Made by a program: the position numbers and the translations under genes | Origin: JBBEAM01 sp942491105 | Lineage (GTDB): Bacteria > Pseudomonadota > Alphaproteobacteria > Kiloniellales > DSM-21159 | Length of the DNA stretch: 64,000 bases | Assembly: GCA_942491105.1 (NCBI GenBank) | Contig: CALNZX010000008.1 | Location: forward strand, 124,001 to 188,000 | Reading direction: 5' to 3' | Shown here: positions 46,145-54,671 of the stretch, in pieces | How positions within the stretch are numbered: the first letter of the stretch is position 1 | Layout: every line of letters begins with the position of its first letter | The notes under the pieces: model-generated | The model's input: only the letters and a program-made list of their open reading frames with translations | Database searches by the model: none | Told to the model about the DNA's origin: nothing

Positions 46145-47181
46145 GCCTCCTCCTCTCCCGGCAGAAGGTCGAACTGCTCGGCGAGGTGCCTGGGCGCATC
46201 CAGGCCCAGGTAGCTATAGCCGGACTGGGTCAGCATGCGGCCGCGCGGCGTGCGCTGGATCAGTCCCTGCTGCAGCAGATAGGGCTCGATCACTTCCTCG
46301 ATCACGTCGCGTTGCTCCGACAGCGCCGCCGCCAGGGTTTCCGCGCCGACCGGCCCGCCGCCGTAGTTCTCGGCGATGCAGCCCAGGTAGCGCCGATCCA
46401 TGGCGTCGAGGCCGCGCTCGTCGACCTCCATGCGCCGCAGCGCCTTATCCGCGTCCGCGGCGTCGACTTCCTCGACGCCCTCGACGGCGGCGAAGTCGCG
46501 CACCCGGCGCAGCAGCCGCCCGGCCACCCGTGGCGTGCCACGCGCCCGGCAGGCGATCTCGGAGGCGCCCCGCGAGGTCAGCCGCATCTTCAAGGCGCGG
46601 GCGCCGCGCTCGACGATGAAGCGCAATTCCTCGGGGGTATAGAACTGAAGCCGCTGAGGGATTCCGAAGCGCTCGCGCAGCGGCGTGGTGATCAAGCCCG
46701 AACGCGTCGTCGCGCCGATCAGGGTAAAGGGCGCCAGATCGATGCGCACGGAACGCGCCGCGGGTCCTTCGCCGATAATCAGATCGAGTTCGAAATCCTC
46801 CATGGCGGGATAAAGGATTTCTTCTACGGCAGGATTAAGGCGGTGTATCTCATCGATGAACAGCACGTCCTTGGGCTGCAGATTGGTCAGGATCGCCGCC
46901 AGGTCGCCGGCCCGCGCGATGACCGGGCCCGAAGTGGCGCGAAAGCCGACTCCGAGCTCGCGCGCGACGATCTGCGCCAGGGTGGTCTTGCCCAGGCCCG
47001 GAGGCCCGAAAAACAGCACATGGTCGAGGTGCTCGCCGCGGGTTTTCGCCGCCTCGATGAAGACCTTGAGGTTGGCGCGCAGGGATTCCTGGCCGACGAA
47101 ATCGGCCAGCACCTGGGGGCGCAGGCTAACCTCGCCTTCATCGCCGGAGAACTCGGCCGAGACCACGCGCGGATCGCTCAC
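46141..47181 (-). CDS. ruvB: Holliday junction branch migration ATPase RuvB
   Basis: This 346-residue AAA+ motor drives branch migration with RuvA. Motifs are DHVLFFGPPGLGKTTLAQIV (Walker A), DVLFIDEIHRLNPAVEEILY (Walker B) and LIGATTRSGLITTPLRERFG (sensor I). The C-terminal winged helix includes RTPRGRMLTQSGYSYLGL. The start is GTG at 47181, overlapping the ruvA stop by 4 nt. It is the third gene of the ruvC-ruvA-ruvB run. Confidence 0.97.
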   Translation of the reverse strand: MSDPRVVSAEFSGDEGEVSLRPQVLADFVGQESLRANLKVFIEAAKTRGEHLDHVLFFGPPGLGKTTLAQIVARELGVGFRATSGPVIARAGDLAAILTNLQPKDVLFIDEIHRLNPAVEEILYPAMEDFELDLIIGEGPAARSVRIDLAPFTLIGATTRSGLITTPLRERFGIPQRLQFYTPEELRFIVERGARALKMRLTSRGASEIACRARGTPRVAGRLLRRVRDFAAVEGVEEVDAADADKALRRMEVDERGLDAMDRRYLGCIAENYGGGPVGAETLAAALSEQRDVIEEVIEPYLLQQGLIQRTPRGRMLTQSGYSYLGLDAPRHLAEQFDLLPGEEEA

Positions 47182-47786
47182 GTCGCCAGCTCCCTCAGGC
47201 CTTCCTTGATCAGCTTATCGAGCGGCGCGTCGCCGCCCAGGCTGCGCAGCGCCTGGGACACCGCGCCGAAGGCCTCGCTGCGGCGATAGCCCAGGCCAAC
47301 CAGCGCCAGCACCGCATCGTCGGCCACCCCGCCGGCGGCGGGCTCCGACGTGCCGTCGGGCGCCGCCGAGGGCGCGAGGCTCATGCCCCCGGCCTTGTCC
47401 TTGAGCTCGGTCACGATGCGCTGGGCCAGCTTTGGCCCGACTCCGTTGGCGCGGGTCAGCAGGCTCTTGTCCTGAGCGGCGACCGCCATCGACAGTTCCT
47501 GCGGCTGCAACGCGGAGAGGATGGCCAGCGCCATGCGCGCGCCGACGCCCTGCACCGTCAGCAGCAGGCGGAACCAGTCGCGCTCGGCGATCTCGGCGAA
47601 GCCGTAGAGATGAATATGATCCTCGCGCACATGGGTCTCGATCAGCAGCGACACCGTGCCGCCACGGCCCGGCAGCTGCGACAGGCTGCGCCCCGAACAG
47701 AAGACGACATAGCCGACCCCGCCGACATCGATCATGGCCCAGCCGTCGCCGGTGGAGTCCAGCAATCCGGTCAGCTTGCCGATCAT
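47178..47786 (-). CDS. ruvA: Holliday junction DNA-binding protein RuvA
   Basis: This 202-residue protein has an N-terminal OB-like domain (MIGKLTGLLDSTGDGWAMID), the HhH region (GVGARMALAILSALQPQELS; NGVGPKLAQRIVTELKDK) and a C-terminal RuvB-binding domain of about 50 residues (VLALVGLGYRRSEAFGAVSQ). It binds four-way junctions and stimulates RuvB. The ATG overlaps the ruvC stop by 4 nt (ATGA). Confidence 0.97.
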   Translation of the reverse strand: MIGKLTGLLDSTGDGWAMIDVGGVGYVVFCSGRSLSQLPGRGGTVSLLIETHVREDHIHLYGFAEIAERDWFRLLLTVQGVGARMALAILSALQPQELSMAVAAQDKSLLTRANGVGPKLAQRIVTELKDKAGGMSLAPSAAPDGTSEPAAGGVADDAVLALVGLGYRRSEAFGAVSQALRSLGGDAPLDKLIKEGLRELAT

Positions 47787-48358
47787 CGCCCGCCTCCCCC
47801 GGCTCGCCTGGCGGCCGCGCGCGCGTCGGCCTTGGCCACGGCGGCGGCGATGGGATCGTCGACGCCCTTCGCCCAGGCCGAGCGCGTCGTCCGGTTGTGG
47901 GCGTGGCAGATCGCGACGGCGAGCGCGTCGGCGCTATCGGCGCTGGCAATGTCGCAGCCGGGCAGCAGGCGCCCGACCATCATCGCGACCTGTTCCTTCT
48001 TGGCGTGGCCGTTGCCGACCACCGCCTTCTTGACGATCATCGGCAGGTACTGCGTGACCGCCAGCCCGCTGAGGGAAGGCACCAGCAGCGCGATGCCGCG
48101 CGCCATGCCGAGTTTCAGGGTGGAGCTGGGGTTGCGGTTGGCCAGGGTTTCCTCGACCGCCGCCTCGCCCGGCAGATAGATTTCGAGAATTTCTTCCAGG
48201 CCCTGTTTCAACTGCATCAGGCGCACACCCAGGTCGAGCGCCGCGTCGGTGCAGATCGTGCCGTTGGCGACATGGGAAAGATGGCTGCCTTCGCTCTCGA
48301 TCACGCCCCAGCCGGTGTTACGCAGCCCGGGGTCAAGTCCGATCACTCGCAAAGCCAT
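47783..48358 (-). CDS. ruvC: Holliday junction endonuclease RuvC
   Basis: This 191-residue resolvase carries the catalytic acidic residues in VIGLDPGLRNTGWGVIE (first Asp), LPGEAAVEETLANRNPSSTL (Glu) and IASADSADALAVAICHAHNR (later acidic pair). It cleaves junctions after RuvAB migration. It lies 40 nt downstream of yebC on the same strand and overlaps ruvA. The C-terminal tail is Ala/Arg-rich and variable. Confidence 0.97.
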   Translation of the reverse strand: MALRVIGLDPGLRNTGWGVIESEGSHLSHVANGTICTDAALDLGVRLMQLKQGLEEILEIYLPGEAAVEETLANRNPSSTLKLGMARGIALLVPSLSGLAVTQYLPMIVKKAVVGNGHAKKEQVAMMVGRLLPGCDIASADSADALAVAICHAHNRTTRSAWAKGVDDPIAAAVAKADARAAARRAGGGGR

Positions 48359-48398
48359 CTCCGTCGCGGTCCCCCAAGCCCATCACAGGCAGTTTCGA

Positions 48399-49148
48399 TC
48401 AAGCCGTCAGCCGTTCCATCACGTCGTCGGAGATCTCGAAATTGGTCGCTACCCGCTGCACGTCGTCGTTGTCGTCGAGCACGTCGATCAGCTTGAGCAG
48501 CGTAGCGGCCTGATCTTCATCGACCGGCGAGGTGGTCTGCGCCTTCCAATCGAGATGTCCCTCGCTGGGGTCGCCGAACTTTTCGGACAGCGCGTCGCGC
48601 ACGTCGGAAAAATCGTCGGGCATGCAGATGATCTCATGGCCATCGTCGCTGGACTGGCAATCGGTGGCGCCGGCCTCGACCGCGGCCTCGAACATCTCCT
48701 CGGCGCTGGCGGTTTCCGGCGGGTAGAGAAGCAAGCCGACCCGATCGAACATGAAGGACACGCTGTTGGTTTCGCCCAGGGTCCCGCCGTGCTTGGAAAA
48801 GGCGGTACGTACTTCCGAGGCAGTGCGGTTGCGATTGTCCGTCAGCGCCTCGACGATGATGGCGACTCCCGCCGGGCCATAGCCTTCGTAGCGGATCGCC
48901 TCGTAGGTTTCGCCATCGCCGCCACCCACGGCGCGCTGAATCGCGCGCTCGATATTGTCCTTGGGCATGTTCGCGGCGCGGGCCGCGGAGATCGCCGCGC
49001 GCAGGCGCGGATTCTTGTCGGGCTCCGGCAAGCCTTCCTTCGCGGCGACGATAATTTCGCGCGAGAGCTTGGCGAACTGCTTGGCGCGCTTCTTATCCTG
49101 CGCGCCCTTGCGGAACATGATGTTCTTGAATTGTGAATGGCCGGCCAT
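48399..49148 (-). CDS. yebC: YebC/PmpR-family regulator (translation- or transcription-associated)
   Basis: This 249-residue protein starts MAGHSQFKNIMFRKGAQDKK and has the conserved TACO1/YebC segments NPRLRAAISAARAANMPKDN and YEGYGPAGVAIIVEALTDNR, with an acidic C-terminal domain. Family members act as transcriptional regulators or as ribosome-associated factors that help translate polyproline stretches; a gene for EF-P, another polyproline factor, is also in this window. It is the most upstream gene of the yebC-ruvCAB-ybgC-tol run. The 256-nt gap to the GST gene holds nothing I recognise. Confidence 0.95.
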   Translation of the reverse strand: MAGHSQFKNIMFRKGAQDKKRAKQFAKLSREIIVAAKEGLPEPDKNPRLRAAISAARAANMPKDNIERAIQRAVGGGDGETYEAIRYEGYGPAGVAIIVEALTDNRNRTASEVRTAFSKHGGTLGETNSVSFMFDRVGLLLYPPETASAEEMFEAAVEAGATDCQSSDDGHEIICMPDDFSDVRDALSEKFGDPSEGHLDWKAQTTSPVDEDQAATLLKLIDVLDDNDDVQRVATNFEISDDVMERLTA

Positions 49149-49404
49149 GACCCCTCAACCCCAAATGCTGTAAGAACTCTGCTGTGGTTCTACCACATTT
49201 TGCGGGCAATCTGCGCAAAAGCGCGGATTTCCTAGCCCGTTAATATGGCGACTTGAAGGCGCTTATAGAGCCTGAGCGGCCCGCAGAAAAGCTCCGTGAG
49301 CCCTGCGGCGGCCTCTTGGCCGTTTCGCACGCGCCGATTTCACGAGCCGGATCGCCGCATATTGGCCACGCCGCGGCGGCTTTGCGGTGCGGAGAAGATC
49401 GAGG

Positions 49405-50076
49405 CTAGCTGGGCGGCGTTTCCAGCGGAAAGCGCGTCGCGACGGCCGAAGCGCGGTCCGCCAGCGCCGCGTGGCCGGCGGCCAGGCGCGGAAACTGCTC
49501 CAGCAGCGCCGCGCCCTCGGGCGCGATCCTGAACAGGCGCAGCATCGGATAGGCCAGCAGATCGGGAAGCTGGGGCGCGGCGCCAAGCAGATACGGCCCC
49601 TCCCCGGCCTGCTCGGCAAGCGCGCTCAGGGCGGCGAGGCAGGTCCGCGCGGCGGCCAGCGCGCGCTCGATCCTTGCCGCGTCAGCGCTGCCGCCTTGGC
49701 TGGGAATTTCGATGCGCTGCACGTAAACTTCCCAGACCAGGGTCCGATAGGCGTAGTTGTTGAGCACCGCCAGCATCTGATTGGCCTTTGCCCGCGCTGC
49801 GATGCCGCGCGGCAGCAGCGCCGGATCCGGGAACCGCTCCTCAAGGTAGCGCAGGATGGCGTCGCTTTCGTAAAGCGCCAGACCGTCATGCGCGAAAGCG
49901 GGAATACGGCCAAAGGGATGGCGCTCGAGATAGCCGGAGGAAAGTGTCTCCGGCGCGAAGATATCGATCTCTTCCAGCCGATAGGCGAGACCCTTTTCCT
50001 CCAGCACGAGCCGCACCGCCCGCACGTAGACGCTATAAGCGGCGCCGTAGAGGACGATCCCGCCGCCCGCGGACAT
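49405..50076 (-). CDS. Glutathione S-transferase family protein
   Basis: This 223-residue protein has the N-terminal thioredoxin-fold GST domain (GIVLYGAAYSVYVRAVRLVL; YLERHPFGRIPAFAHDGLAL; YESDAILRYLEERFP) and an all-helical C-terminal domain (ANQMLAVLNNYAYRTLVWEV). PAF and ESDAI form the glutathione-binding cis-Pro and Glu-Ser motifs. Its ATG is 4 nt from the stop of the upstream YmdB gene, so it is probably co-expressed with the YmdB and 5-FCL genes. The substrate is unknown. Confidence 0.87.
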   Translation of the reverse strand: MSAGGGIVLYGAAYSVYVRAVRLVLEEKGLAYRLEEIDIFAPETLSSGYLERHPFGRIPAFAHDGLALYESDAILRYLEERFPDPALLPRGIAARAKANQMLAVLNNYAYRTLVWEVYVQRIEIPSQGGSADAARIERALAAARTCLAALSALAEQAGEGPYLLGAAPQLPDLLAYPMLRLFRIAPEGAALLEQFPRLAAGHAALADRASAVATRFPLETPPS

Positions 50077-50079
50077 GGC

Positions 50080-50895
50080 CTAAGCCTCGGGCAGGGCTTG
50101 CTGCAGCCGCCCGCCGAGACGCACCGGCGAAACACGCTTCGCCAGCCCGGTCTTGTCGTCGGTTTCGACGAACACACCGCAGAAGGTGCCCTCGCCCAGG
50201 GCCGGGGACATGCGGTCGGTCGGCAGCTTGCGGATGAACTTCTGGATCGGCACCGTTTTGTCCATGCCGATCACGGAGTCGTAGTCGCCGCACATCCCGG
50301 CATCGCTTTGATAAGCCGTGCCGCCGTTCAGGATCATGGTGTCGGAAGTCGGAACGTGGGTGTGGGTGCCGACCACCAGGGAGACGCGGCCGTCGGCGTA
50401 ATGACCGATTGCCATTTTCTCGCTGGTCGCTTCGGCGTGAAAATCCAGGATCGCCGCCTGCACCGTGGCGCCGAGACGATACTTGGCCAGCTCGGCATCG
50501 ACGCAGGCGAAGGGATCGCCCAGGGGGTCCATGAACAACCGCCCCATGACGTTGAGAACCAGAACCTTGCGCCCCTGCCCGGCATCGAAGACGGCGGCGC
50601 CGCGCCCCGGCGTGCCGGGAGGGAAGTTATGCGGCCGCAGCAGCCGGGGTTCGCGGCCGATATAGTCGATCGCCTCGCGCTGATCCCAGGAATGATTGCC
50701 GCCGCTCACCACATCGACGCCGGCGGCGAACAGCGCGTCGCAGATCTTGGCCGTGATGCCGAATCCCCCGGCCGCGTTCTCGCCGTTGGCGACGACGAAA
50801 TCGAGGCCCAGGTCGCGGCGCAGTTCGGGCACGTATTTGACCACCGCATCGCGGCCGGAACGGCCGACGATGTCGCCGCAAAACAGCAGCTTCAT
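50080..50895 (-). CDS. ymdB: YmdB-family metallophosphoesterase
   Basis: This 271-residue calcineurin-like phosphoesterase belongs to the TIGR00282/YmdB family, whose Bacillus member hydrolyses 2',3'-cyclic nucleotides. Metal-ligand motifs are LLFCGDIVGRSGRD, FVVANGENAAGGFG, VVSGGNHSWDQREA and GTHTHVPTSD. ATG 50895 overlaps the 5-FCL stop by 4 nt. The longer upstream frame is the 5-FCL gene in a different phase. Its place with 5-FCL and 6S RNA is commonly seen in alphaproteobacteria. Confidence 0.92.
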   Translation of the reverse strand: MKLLFCGDIVGRSGRDAVVKYVPELRRDLGLDFVVANGENAAGGFGITAKICDALFAAGVDVVSGGNHSWDQREAIDYIGREPRLLRPHNFPPGTPGRGAAVFDAGQGRKVLVLNVMGRLFMDPLGDPFACVDAELAKYRLGATVQAAILDFHAEATSEKMAIGHYADGRVSLVVGTHTHVPTSDTMILNGGTAYQSDAGMCGDYDSVIGMDKTVPIQKFIRKLPTDRMSPALGEGTFCGVFVETDDKTGLAKRVSPVRLGGRLQQALPEA

Positions 50896-51521
50896 CCCGC
50901 GTTCTCCCCATCGGGAGAACTGTGTTCCGCGCCTTCCACGGCACGCGCGGGCGTGATGATCTCTTCCTCGGTGGCGATGAGATCCAGCGGCTGGTCGTGC
51001 TTGCCGCGCGGCACCGCCGGCATCTCCTGCCCGGCGTAGGCGATACCGATCGCCAGGATGGAGCGCTTTTCGCGCCAGTGCAGCAGCGTGCGGTCGTAAA
51101 AGCCGCCGCCGTAGCCGAGCCGATAGCCCTCGCGGTCGAAGGCCAGCAGCGGCACCAGCAGGATGTTGGGGATGACGTCGGGCTGATGCTCGTTCGGCAC
51201 CTGGGTGCCGTAGCCGGCGGGCTCGAGCTCGTCGCCGGGCTGCCAGAGACGGAACGCCAGCTTCGCGCCGGCGCGCACCACCACCGGCAAGCACAGCCGC
51301 TGCCCCCGCTCGTGCAGGTTCAAAAGCAGCGGCCGGATGTCGAGCTCGCTGCCCATGGGCCAATAGCCGGAAATCGCGCCCTGTTCGGGTATCGTGCCCG
51401 CAGCCAGCACACGCTCGGCCAGCTGCCGCCCAGCCGCGGGTGTAGCCTTGGCCGCCGCCGCACGCGCCGCGCTGGCGCTGCCGCGCAGTTGCTTCTTTTC
51501 GCGCTCCAGGATTTCGCTCAT
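50892..51521 (-). CDS. ygfA: 5-formyltetrahydrofolate cyclo-ligase
   Basis: This enzyme of 209 residues converts 5-formyl-THF to 5,10-methenyl-THF with ATP, clearing a folate by-product of the glycine/serine pathway. The motif RLGYGGGFYDRTLLHWREKR is the family signature, with ISGYWPMGSELDIRPLLLNL and VPLLAFDREG. ATG 51521 (MSEILEREKKQLRG) is chosen because the longer frame, reaching 51632, would lie across 6S RNA. It is immediately downstream of ssrS, the well-known ssrS-ygfA arrangement. It overlaps ymdB by 4 nt. Confidence 0.94.
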   Translation of the reverse strand: MSEILEREKKQLRGSASAARAAAAKATPAAGRQLAERVLAAGTIPEQGAISGYWPMGSELDIRPLLLNLHERGQRLCLPVVVRAGAKLAFRLWQPGDELEPAGYGTQVPNEHQPDVIPNILLVPLLAFDREGYRLGYGGGFYDRTLLHWREKRSILAIGIAYAGQEMPAVPRGKHDQPLDLIATEEEIITPARAVEGAEHSSPDGENAG

Positions 51522-51562
51522 GTCCACCGCGACCAGCGCGCACAGGGCGCTTTCGAAAAAAC

Positions 51563-51737
51563 GAGCAAGGTGGCGCCGCGTGAGCCGTTGACCCGGGATC
51601 GTCCTCTGTGGCCTGCCTAAGCAGGTGGGCACCGCAATAACGAGACCAAGGCCCCGTCAGAGGCAGTTCCCTAGAGTTTCGGTATTGGCCCCAGGGATCG
51701 AAGGGCCTGACGCACTCCGCAGCGCCGATGCTTGCTC
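51563..51737 (-). ncRNA. ssrS: 6S RNA
   Basis: On the minus strand, GAGCAAG at the 5' side pairs with CTTGCTC at the 3' side to close a long hairpin, followed by TTTTTT (about 51555-51560) as a terminator. Inside are 6S-like segments: GGCCCTTCGATCCCTGGGGC, GGGAACTGCC, GGGGCCTTGGTCTCG and ATCCCGGGTCAACGGCTCA. Length is about 175 nt. Location between zapA and 5-FCL is the classic place. It regulates sigma-70 RNA polymerase in stationary phase (established for the family). Confidence 0.92.
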
Positions 51738-51747
51738 TTAGCCTTAC

Positions 51748-52074
51748 CTAGGCTCCTTCGAGGCGGGCCGCAATAGACTCGATGCGCGCGGCCACGCTTT
51801 CCAGGGCCTCGGCCGCATGGCTCTCGGCGGCGCCATCGCCTGTCGCGGCGCCGTCACCCGCCGTGCCGCCGGCGCGGGCTTCGTTCAATTCGTCCTCGAG
51901 CAGCAGCGCCGCCATCACCAGCAGCCGCAGGTCGCCGATCTCCCCAACCGAGCCGCGCAGCGACTGCACGCGGGCATCGAGGTCCGAGGCCAGGCTGCGC
52001 AGGTGATCCTCCTGGCCGTCGTCGCAGGCGATGTCGTAGCTGCGTTTGTTGATGGTCAGCGCGACCTGGGCCAA
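51748..52074 (-). CDS. zapA: Cell division protein ZapA
   Basis: This 108-residue protein stabilises FtsZ filaments. Its N-terminal half is VALTINKRSYDIACDDGQED and LRSLASDLDARVQSLRGSVG, followed by a coiled-coil tail (AAEALESVAARIESIAARLE). The start is TTG at 52074, preceded by GGAGG 8 nt upstream, within the end of the DUF4164 gene region. It lies directly upstream of 6S RNA and downstream of a coiled-coil DUF4164 gene on the same strand. Confidence 0.92.
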   Translation of the reverse strand: MAQVALTINKRSYDIACDDGQEDHLRSLASDLDARVQSLRGSVGEIGDLRLLVMAALLLEDELNEARAGGTAGDGAATGDGAAESHAAEALESVAARIESIAARLEGA

Positions 52075-52077
52075 GTC

Positions 52078-52299
52078 CTAGTCCTCCAAGAGTTTCTGCA
52101 GCCGCGACACCGTGGCGTCGAGGCGCTGGGTTACCTGCTCGGCGGCGCTGTGCAGGGCCTTGTGTTCAGCCTTCGCGGCGTCCAGCGCGGCACGCAAGGC
52201 GGCATCGTCGCCGGCATCGCTTTGCGAGACGGCCCGATCCAGGCGCGCGATTGCTTCGTCGAGTTTGCGGTTGGCTTCTTTCAGGCGATCCATCTTCAC
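52078..52299 (-). CDS. DUF4164-like coiled-coil protein
   Basis: This 73-residue protein is almost entirely a coiled coil (LKEANRKLDEAIARLDRAVS; DAALRAALDAAKAEHKALHS; AEQVTQRLDATVSRLQKLLE). It starts at GTG 52299 or at ATG 52293 (MDRLKEA). DUF4164 proteins are frequent partners just upstream of zapA in alphaproteobacteria, so a role in the divisome is plausible but not shown. It is co-oriented with zapA and separated by only 3 nt. Confidence 0.75.
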   Translation of the reverse strand: MKMDRLKEANRKLDEAIARLDRAVSQSDAGDDAALRAALDAAKAEHKALHSAAEQVTQRLDATVSRLQKLLED

Positions 52300-52618
52300 T
52301 CATCGCGGACTGTCTAGGGCGGGCTTTCGAAAACTACGCGCCGCCGCGCCAGGGGGTCAACCATCGCGGCGCGGGCGTCTCCCCGCGTATCAGCCGCAAA
52401 GCGGGCCTTTCCCGGTTGCAAGTCGCCGCGCGCTTGGGCATTGTGCGCCCGCTGCTGTCCAGCTCCTACGCCCGGACGGTGGCAGGGCCAAGCTTCCGGC
52501 CACCCGCCGTATTCAGCACGTTTCGCGCCGCGGATGGGTGGGCGGCTACAGCGCAGACACGGCTTACTGCATTCTTTTACGACAGCGAAAAGACCCGCAC
52601 GAGATATGGACAGCATGA
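52300..52618. other. Intergenic region upstream of tkt
   Basis: This 319-nt gap separates the divergent DUF4164 gene and tkt. No convincing protein gene, RNA or terminator was recognised. It should hold the tkt and zapA promoters; AT-rich stretches such as TTCTTTTACGAC near 52574 are the only candidates. The frame at 52251-52886 here is not supported. Confidence 0.5.
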
Positions 52619-54628
52619 ATGGACACCGTGGTGTCTAACCGCGCCCCCGAGACCAACGCGACTCACGAGGAAATGGCGAACGCGATCCGCGCCTTGGCGA
52701 TGGACGCGGTGCAGCAGGCAAACTCGGGGCACCCGGGCATGCCGATGGGCATGGCCGACGTGGCCACGGTGCTGTTTGGCAAGTTCCTCAAATTCGATCC
52801 CAAGCAACCCGATTGGCCGGACCGCGACCGCTTCGTGCTCTCGGCGGGTCATGGATCGATGCTGCTCTACGCGCTGCTGCACCTGACCGGCTACGAAGAC
52901 ATGACGATCGAGGAGCTGCGCAACTTCCGCCAGCTCGGCAGCCGCACCGCCGGCCACCCGGAATACGGACATGCTTCCGGAATCGAGACCACCACGGGTC
53001 CCCTGGGCCAAGGGCTCGGCAACGCGGTCGGCATGGCGCTGGCCGAGCGCTTGCTGGCGGCCAGCTTCGGCGAGGAGGTCGTCGACCACCACACCTACGT
53101 GATCGCCGGCGACGGCTGTCTGATGGAGGGCATCAGCCACGAGGCCATCGCCCTGGCCGGGCATCTCGGCCTCAACAAGCTGGTGGTGCTGTTCGACGAC
53201 AACGCGATTTCCATCGACGGCCCGGTCGGGCTGGCCGATACCGTCGATCAGATCAAGCGCTTCGAGGCCTGCGGCTGGCATGCCCAGCGCGTCGACGGCC
53301 ACGACCCGCATGCCATCGAAGCCGCGCTGACCGCCGCCAAGAACAGCGACAAGCCGGCGATGATCGCCTGCAAGACGGTGATCGGTTTCGGCGCCCCGAA
53401 CAAGCAGGGCACGGCCGCGACCCACGGCGCGCCACTGGGCGCGGAAGAGATCGCGGCGGCCCGCAAGCAGCTTGGCTGGGACAGCCCGCCCTTTGAAATT
53501 CCGGCGCACGTCGCCGCGTCCTGGCGCGCACTCGGCGCGCGCGGCGCGGAGGACTCCAAGGCCTGGCGCGCCCGCCTGGCGAAGCTTCCCGCCGACCAGC
53601 GCGGCGAATTCGAGCGGCGCCTCTCCGGCGCTCTGCCCGAAGGCTTCGAGGCGGCGATCGCCGCTTTCAAGAAACAGGCCAGCGCGGCTGCCGAGAAGCT
53701 CGCCACGCGCGTCTCCTCGCAGCAGGTTCTTAACGAACTGGCGCCGCTGGTTCCGGAAATGATCGGCGGCTCCGCCGACCTGACCGGCTCGAACAACACC
53801 AAGGCCGACTGCCAGAAGGTGGTCAAGCCCGGCGACTTCGCCGGCAGCTATATCCATTACGGCGTGCGCGAGCACGGCATGGCCGCGGCGATGAACGGCC
53901 TGGCGCTGCACGGCGGCGTGATCCCCTATGGCGGCACCTTCCTGGTCTTTACCGACTACTGCCGCCCGTCGATCCGGCTCTCGGCCTTGATGGGCCAGCG
54001 GGTCGTCTACGTGATGACCCACGATTCCATCGGTCTCGGCGAGGATGGCCCGACCCACCAGCCGGTCGAGCATCTGGCCGCGCTGCGCGCCATTCCCAAT
54101 CTCAAGGTCTTCCGGCCCTGCGACAGCGTGGAAACGGCGGAGTGCTGGGAACTGGCGCTGAAGAACGAGGACGGCCCCTCGGTGCTGGCGCTGACCCGTC
54201 AGGGCTTGCCGCTGCTGCGCCGCGAGCACAATGCCGACAACGTCTCCCAGCATGGCGCCTACATCATGGAAGCCGCCGACAGCCATCGCCAGGCGACGCT
54301 GCTGGCTTCCGGATCGGAAGTCGCCGTCGCCGTCGAGGCCAAGCGCCTGTTGCAGGAAGACGGCATCTCCTGCGCCGTGGTCTCGATGCCGTCCTGGGAA
54401 CTCTTCATGCAGCAGCCGCCACACTATCGGGACGAAGTTCTGGGCCCAGGCACGCTGCAGGTCGCCGTCGAAGCGGCTTCGACCTTCGGCTGGGAAAAAT
54501 GGGTCGGCCTGGAAGGCACCGTGGTCGGCATGCGCGGCTTCGGCGCCTCGGCCCCCGCCGGGGAACTTTTCAAGCATTTCAAGATCACCCCGGAACAGGT
54601 TGCCGCCACCGTGCGGGATTGGCTCTGA
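52619..54628 (+). CDS. tkt: Transketolase
   Basis: This 669-residue thiamine-diphosphate enzyme moves two-carbon units in the pentose phosphate or Calvin pathways. The ThDP site appears as TTTGPLGQGLGNAVGMALAE and YVIAGDGCLMEGISHEAIAL (GDG...N motif). The pyrimidine-binding domain has FTDYCRPSIRLSALMGQRVV and the ThDP-activating Glu lies in IHYGVREHGMAAAMNGLALH. The start ATG 52619 gives the usual length. It lies 43 nt ahead of gap, the first of a tkt-gap-fba block. No Calvin-specific gene (RuBisCO, prk) is here. Confidence 0.96.
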   Translation: MDTVVSNRAPETNATHEEMANAIRALAMDAVQQANSGHPGMPMGMADVATVLFGKFLKFDPKQPDWPDRDRFVLSAGHGSMLLYALLHLTGYEDMTIEELRNFRQLGSRTAGHPEYGHASGIETTTGPLGQGLGNAVGMALAERLLAASFGEEVVDHHTYVIAGDGCLMEGISHEAIALAGHLGLNKLVVLFDDNAISIDGPVGLADTVDQIKRFEACGWHAQRVDGHDPHAIEAALTAAKNSDKPAMIACKTVIGFGAPNKQGTAATHGAPLGAEEIAAARKQLGWDSPPFEIPAHVAASWRALGARGAEDSKAWRARLAKLPADQRGEFERRLSGALPEGFEAAIAAFKKQASAAAEKLATRVSSQQVLNELAPLVPEMIGGSADLTGSNNTKADCQKVVKPGDFAGSYIHYGVREHGMAAAMNGLALHGGVIPYGGTFLVFTDYCRPSIRLSALMGQRVVYVMTHDSIGLGEDGPTHQPVEHLAALRAIPNLKVFRPCDSVETAECWELALKNEDGPSVLALTRQGLPLLRREHNADNVSQHGAYIMEAADSHRQATLLASGSEVAVAVEAKRLLQEDGISCAVVSMPSWELFMQQPPHYRDEVLGPGTLQVAVEAASTFGWEKWVGLEGTVVGMRGFGASAPAGELFKHFKITPEQVAATVRDWL

Positions 54629-54671
54629 GGACTTCGATCGCGAAAAACCGTTAGTAGAGAAAGGACAGCTC

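Noticed and set aside
51522..51632. N-terminal extension of the 5-FCL gene
   Set aside because: It would overlap 6S RNA and has no similarity to the family; ATG 51521 gives the usual N-terminus.
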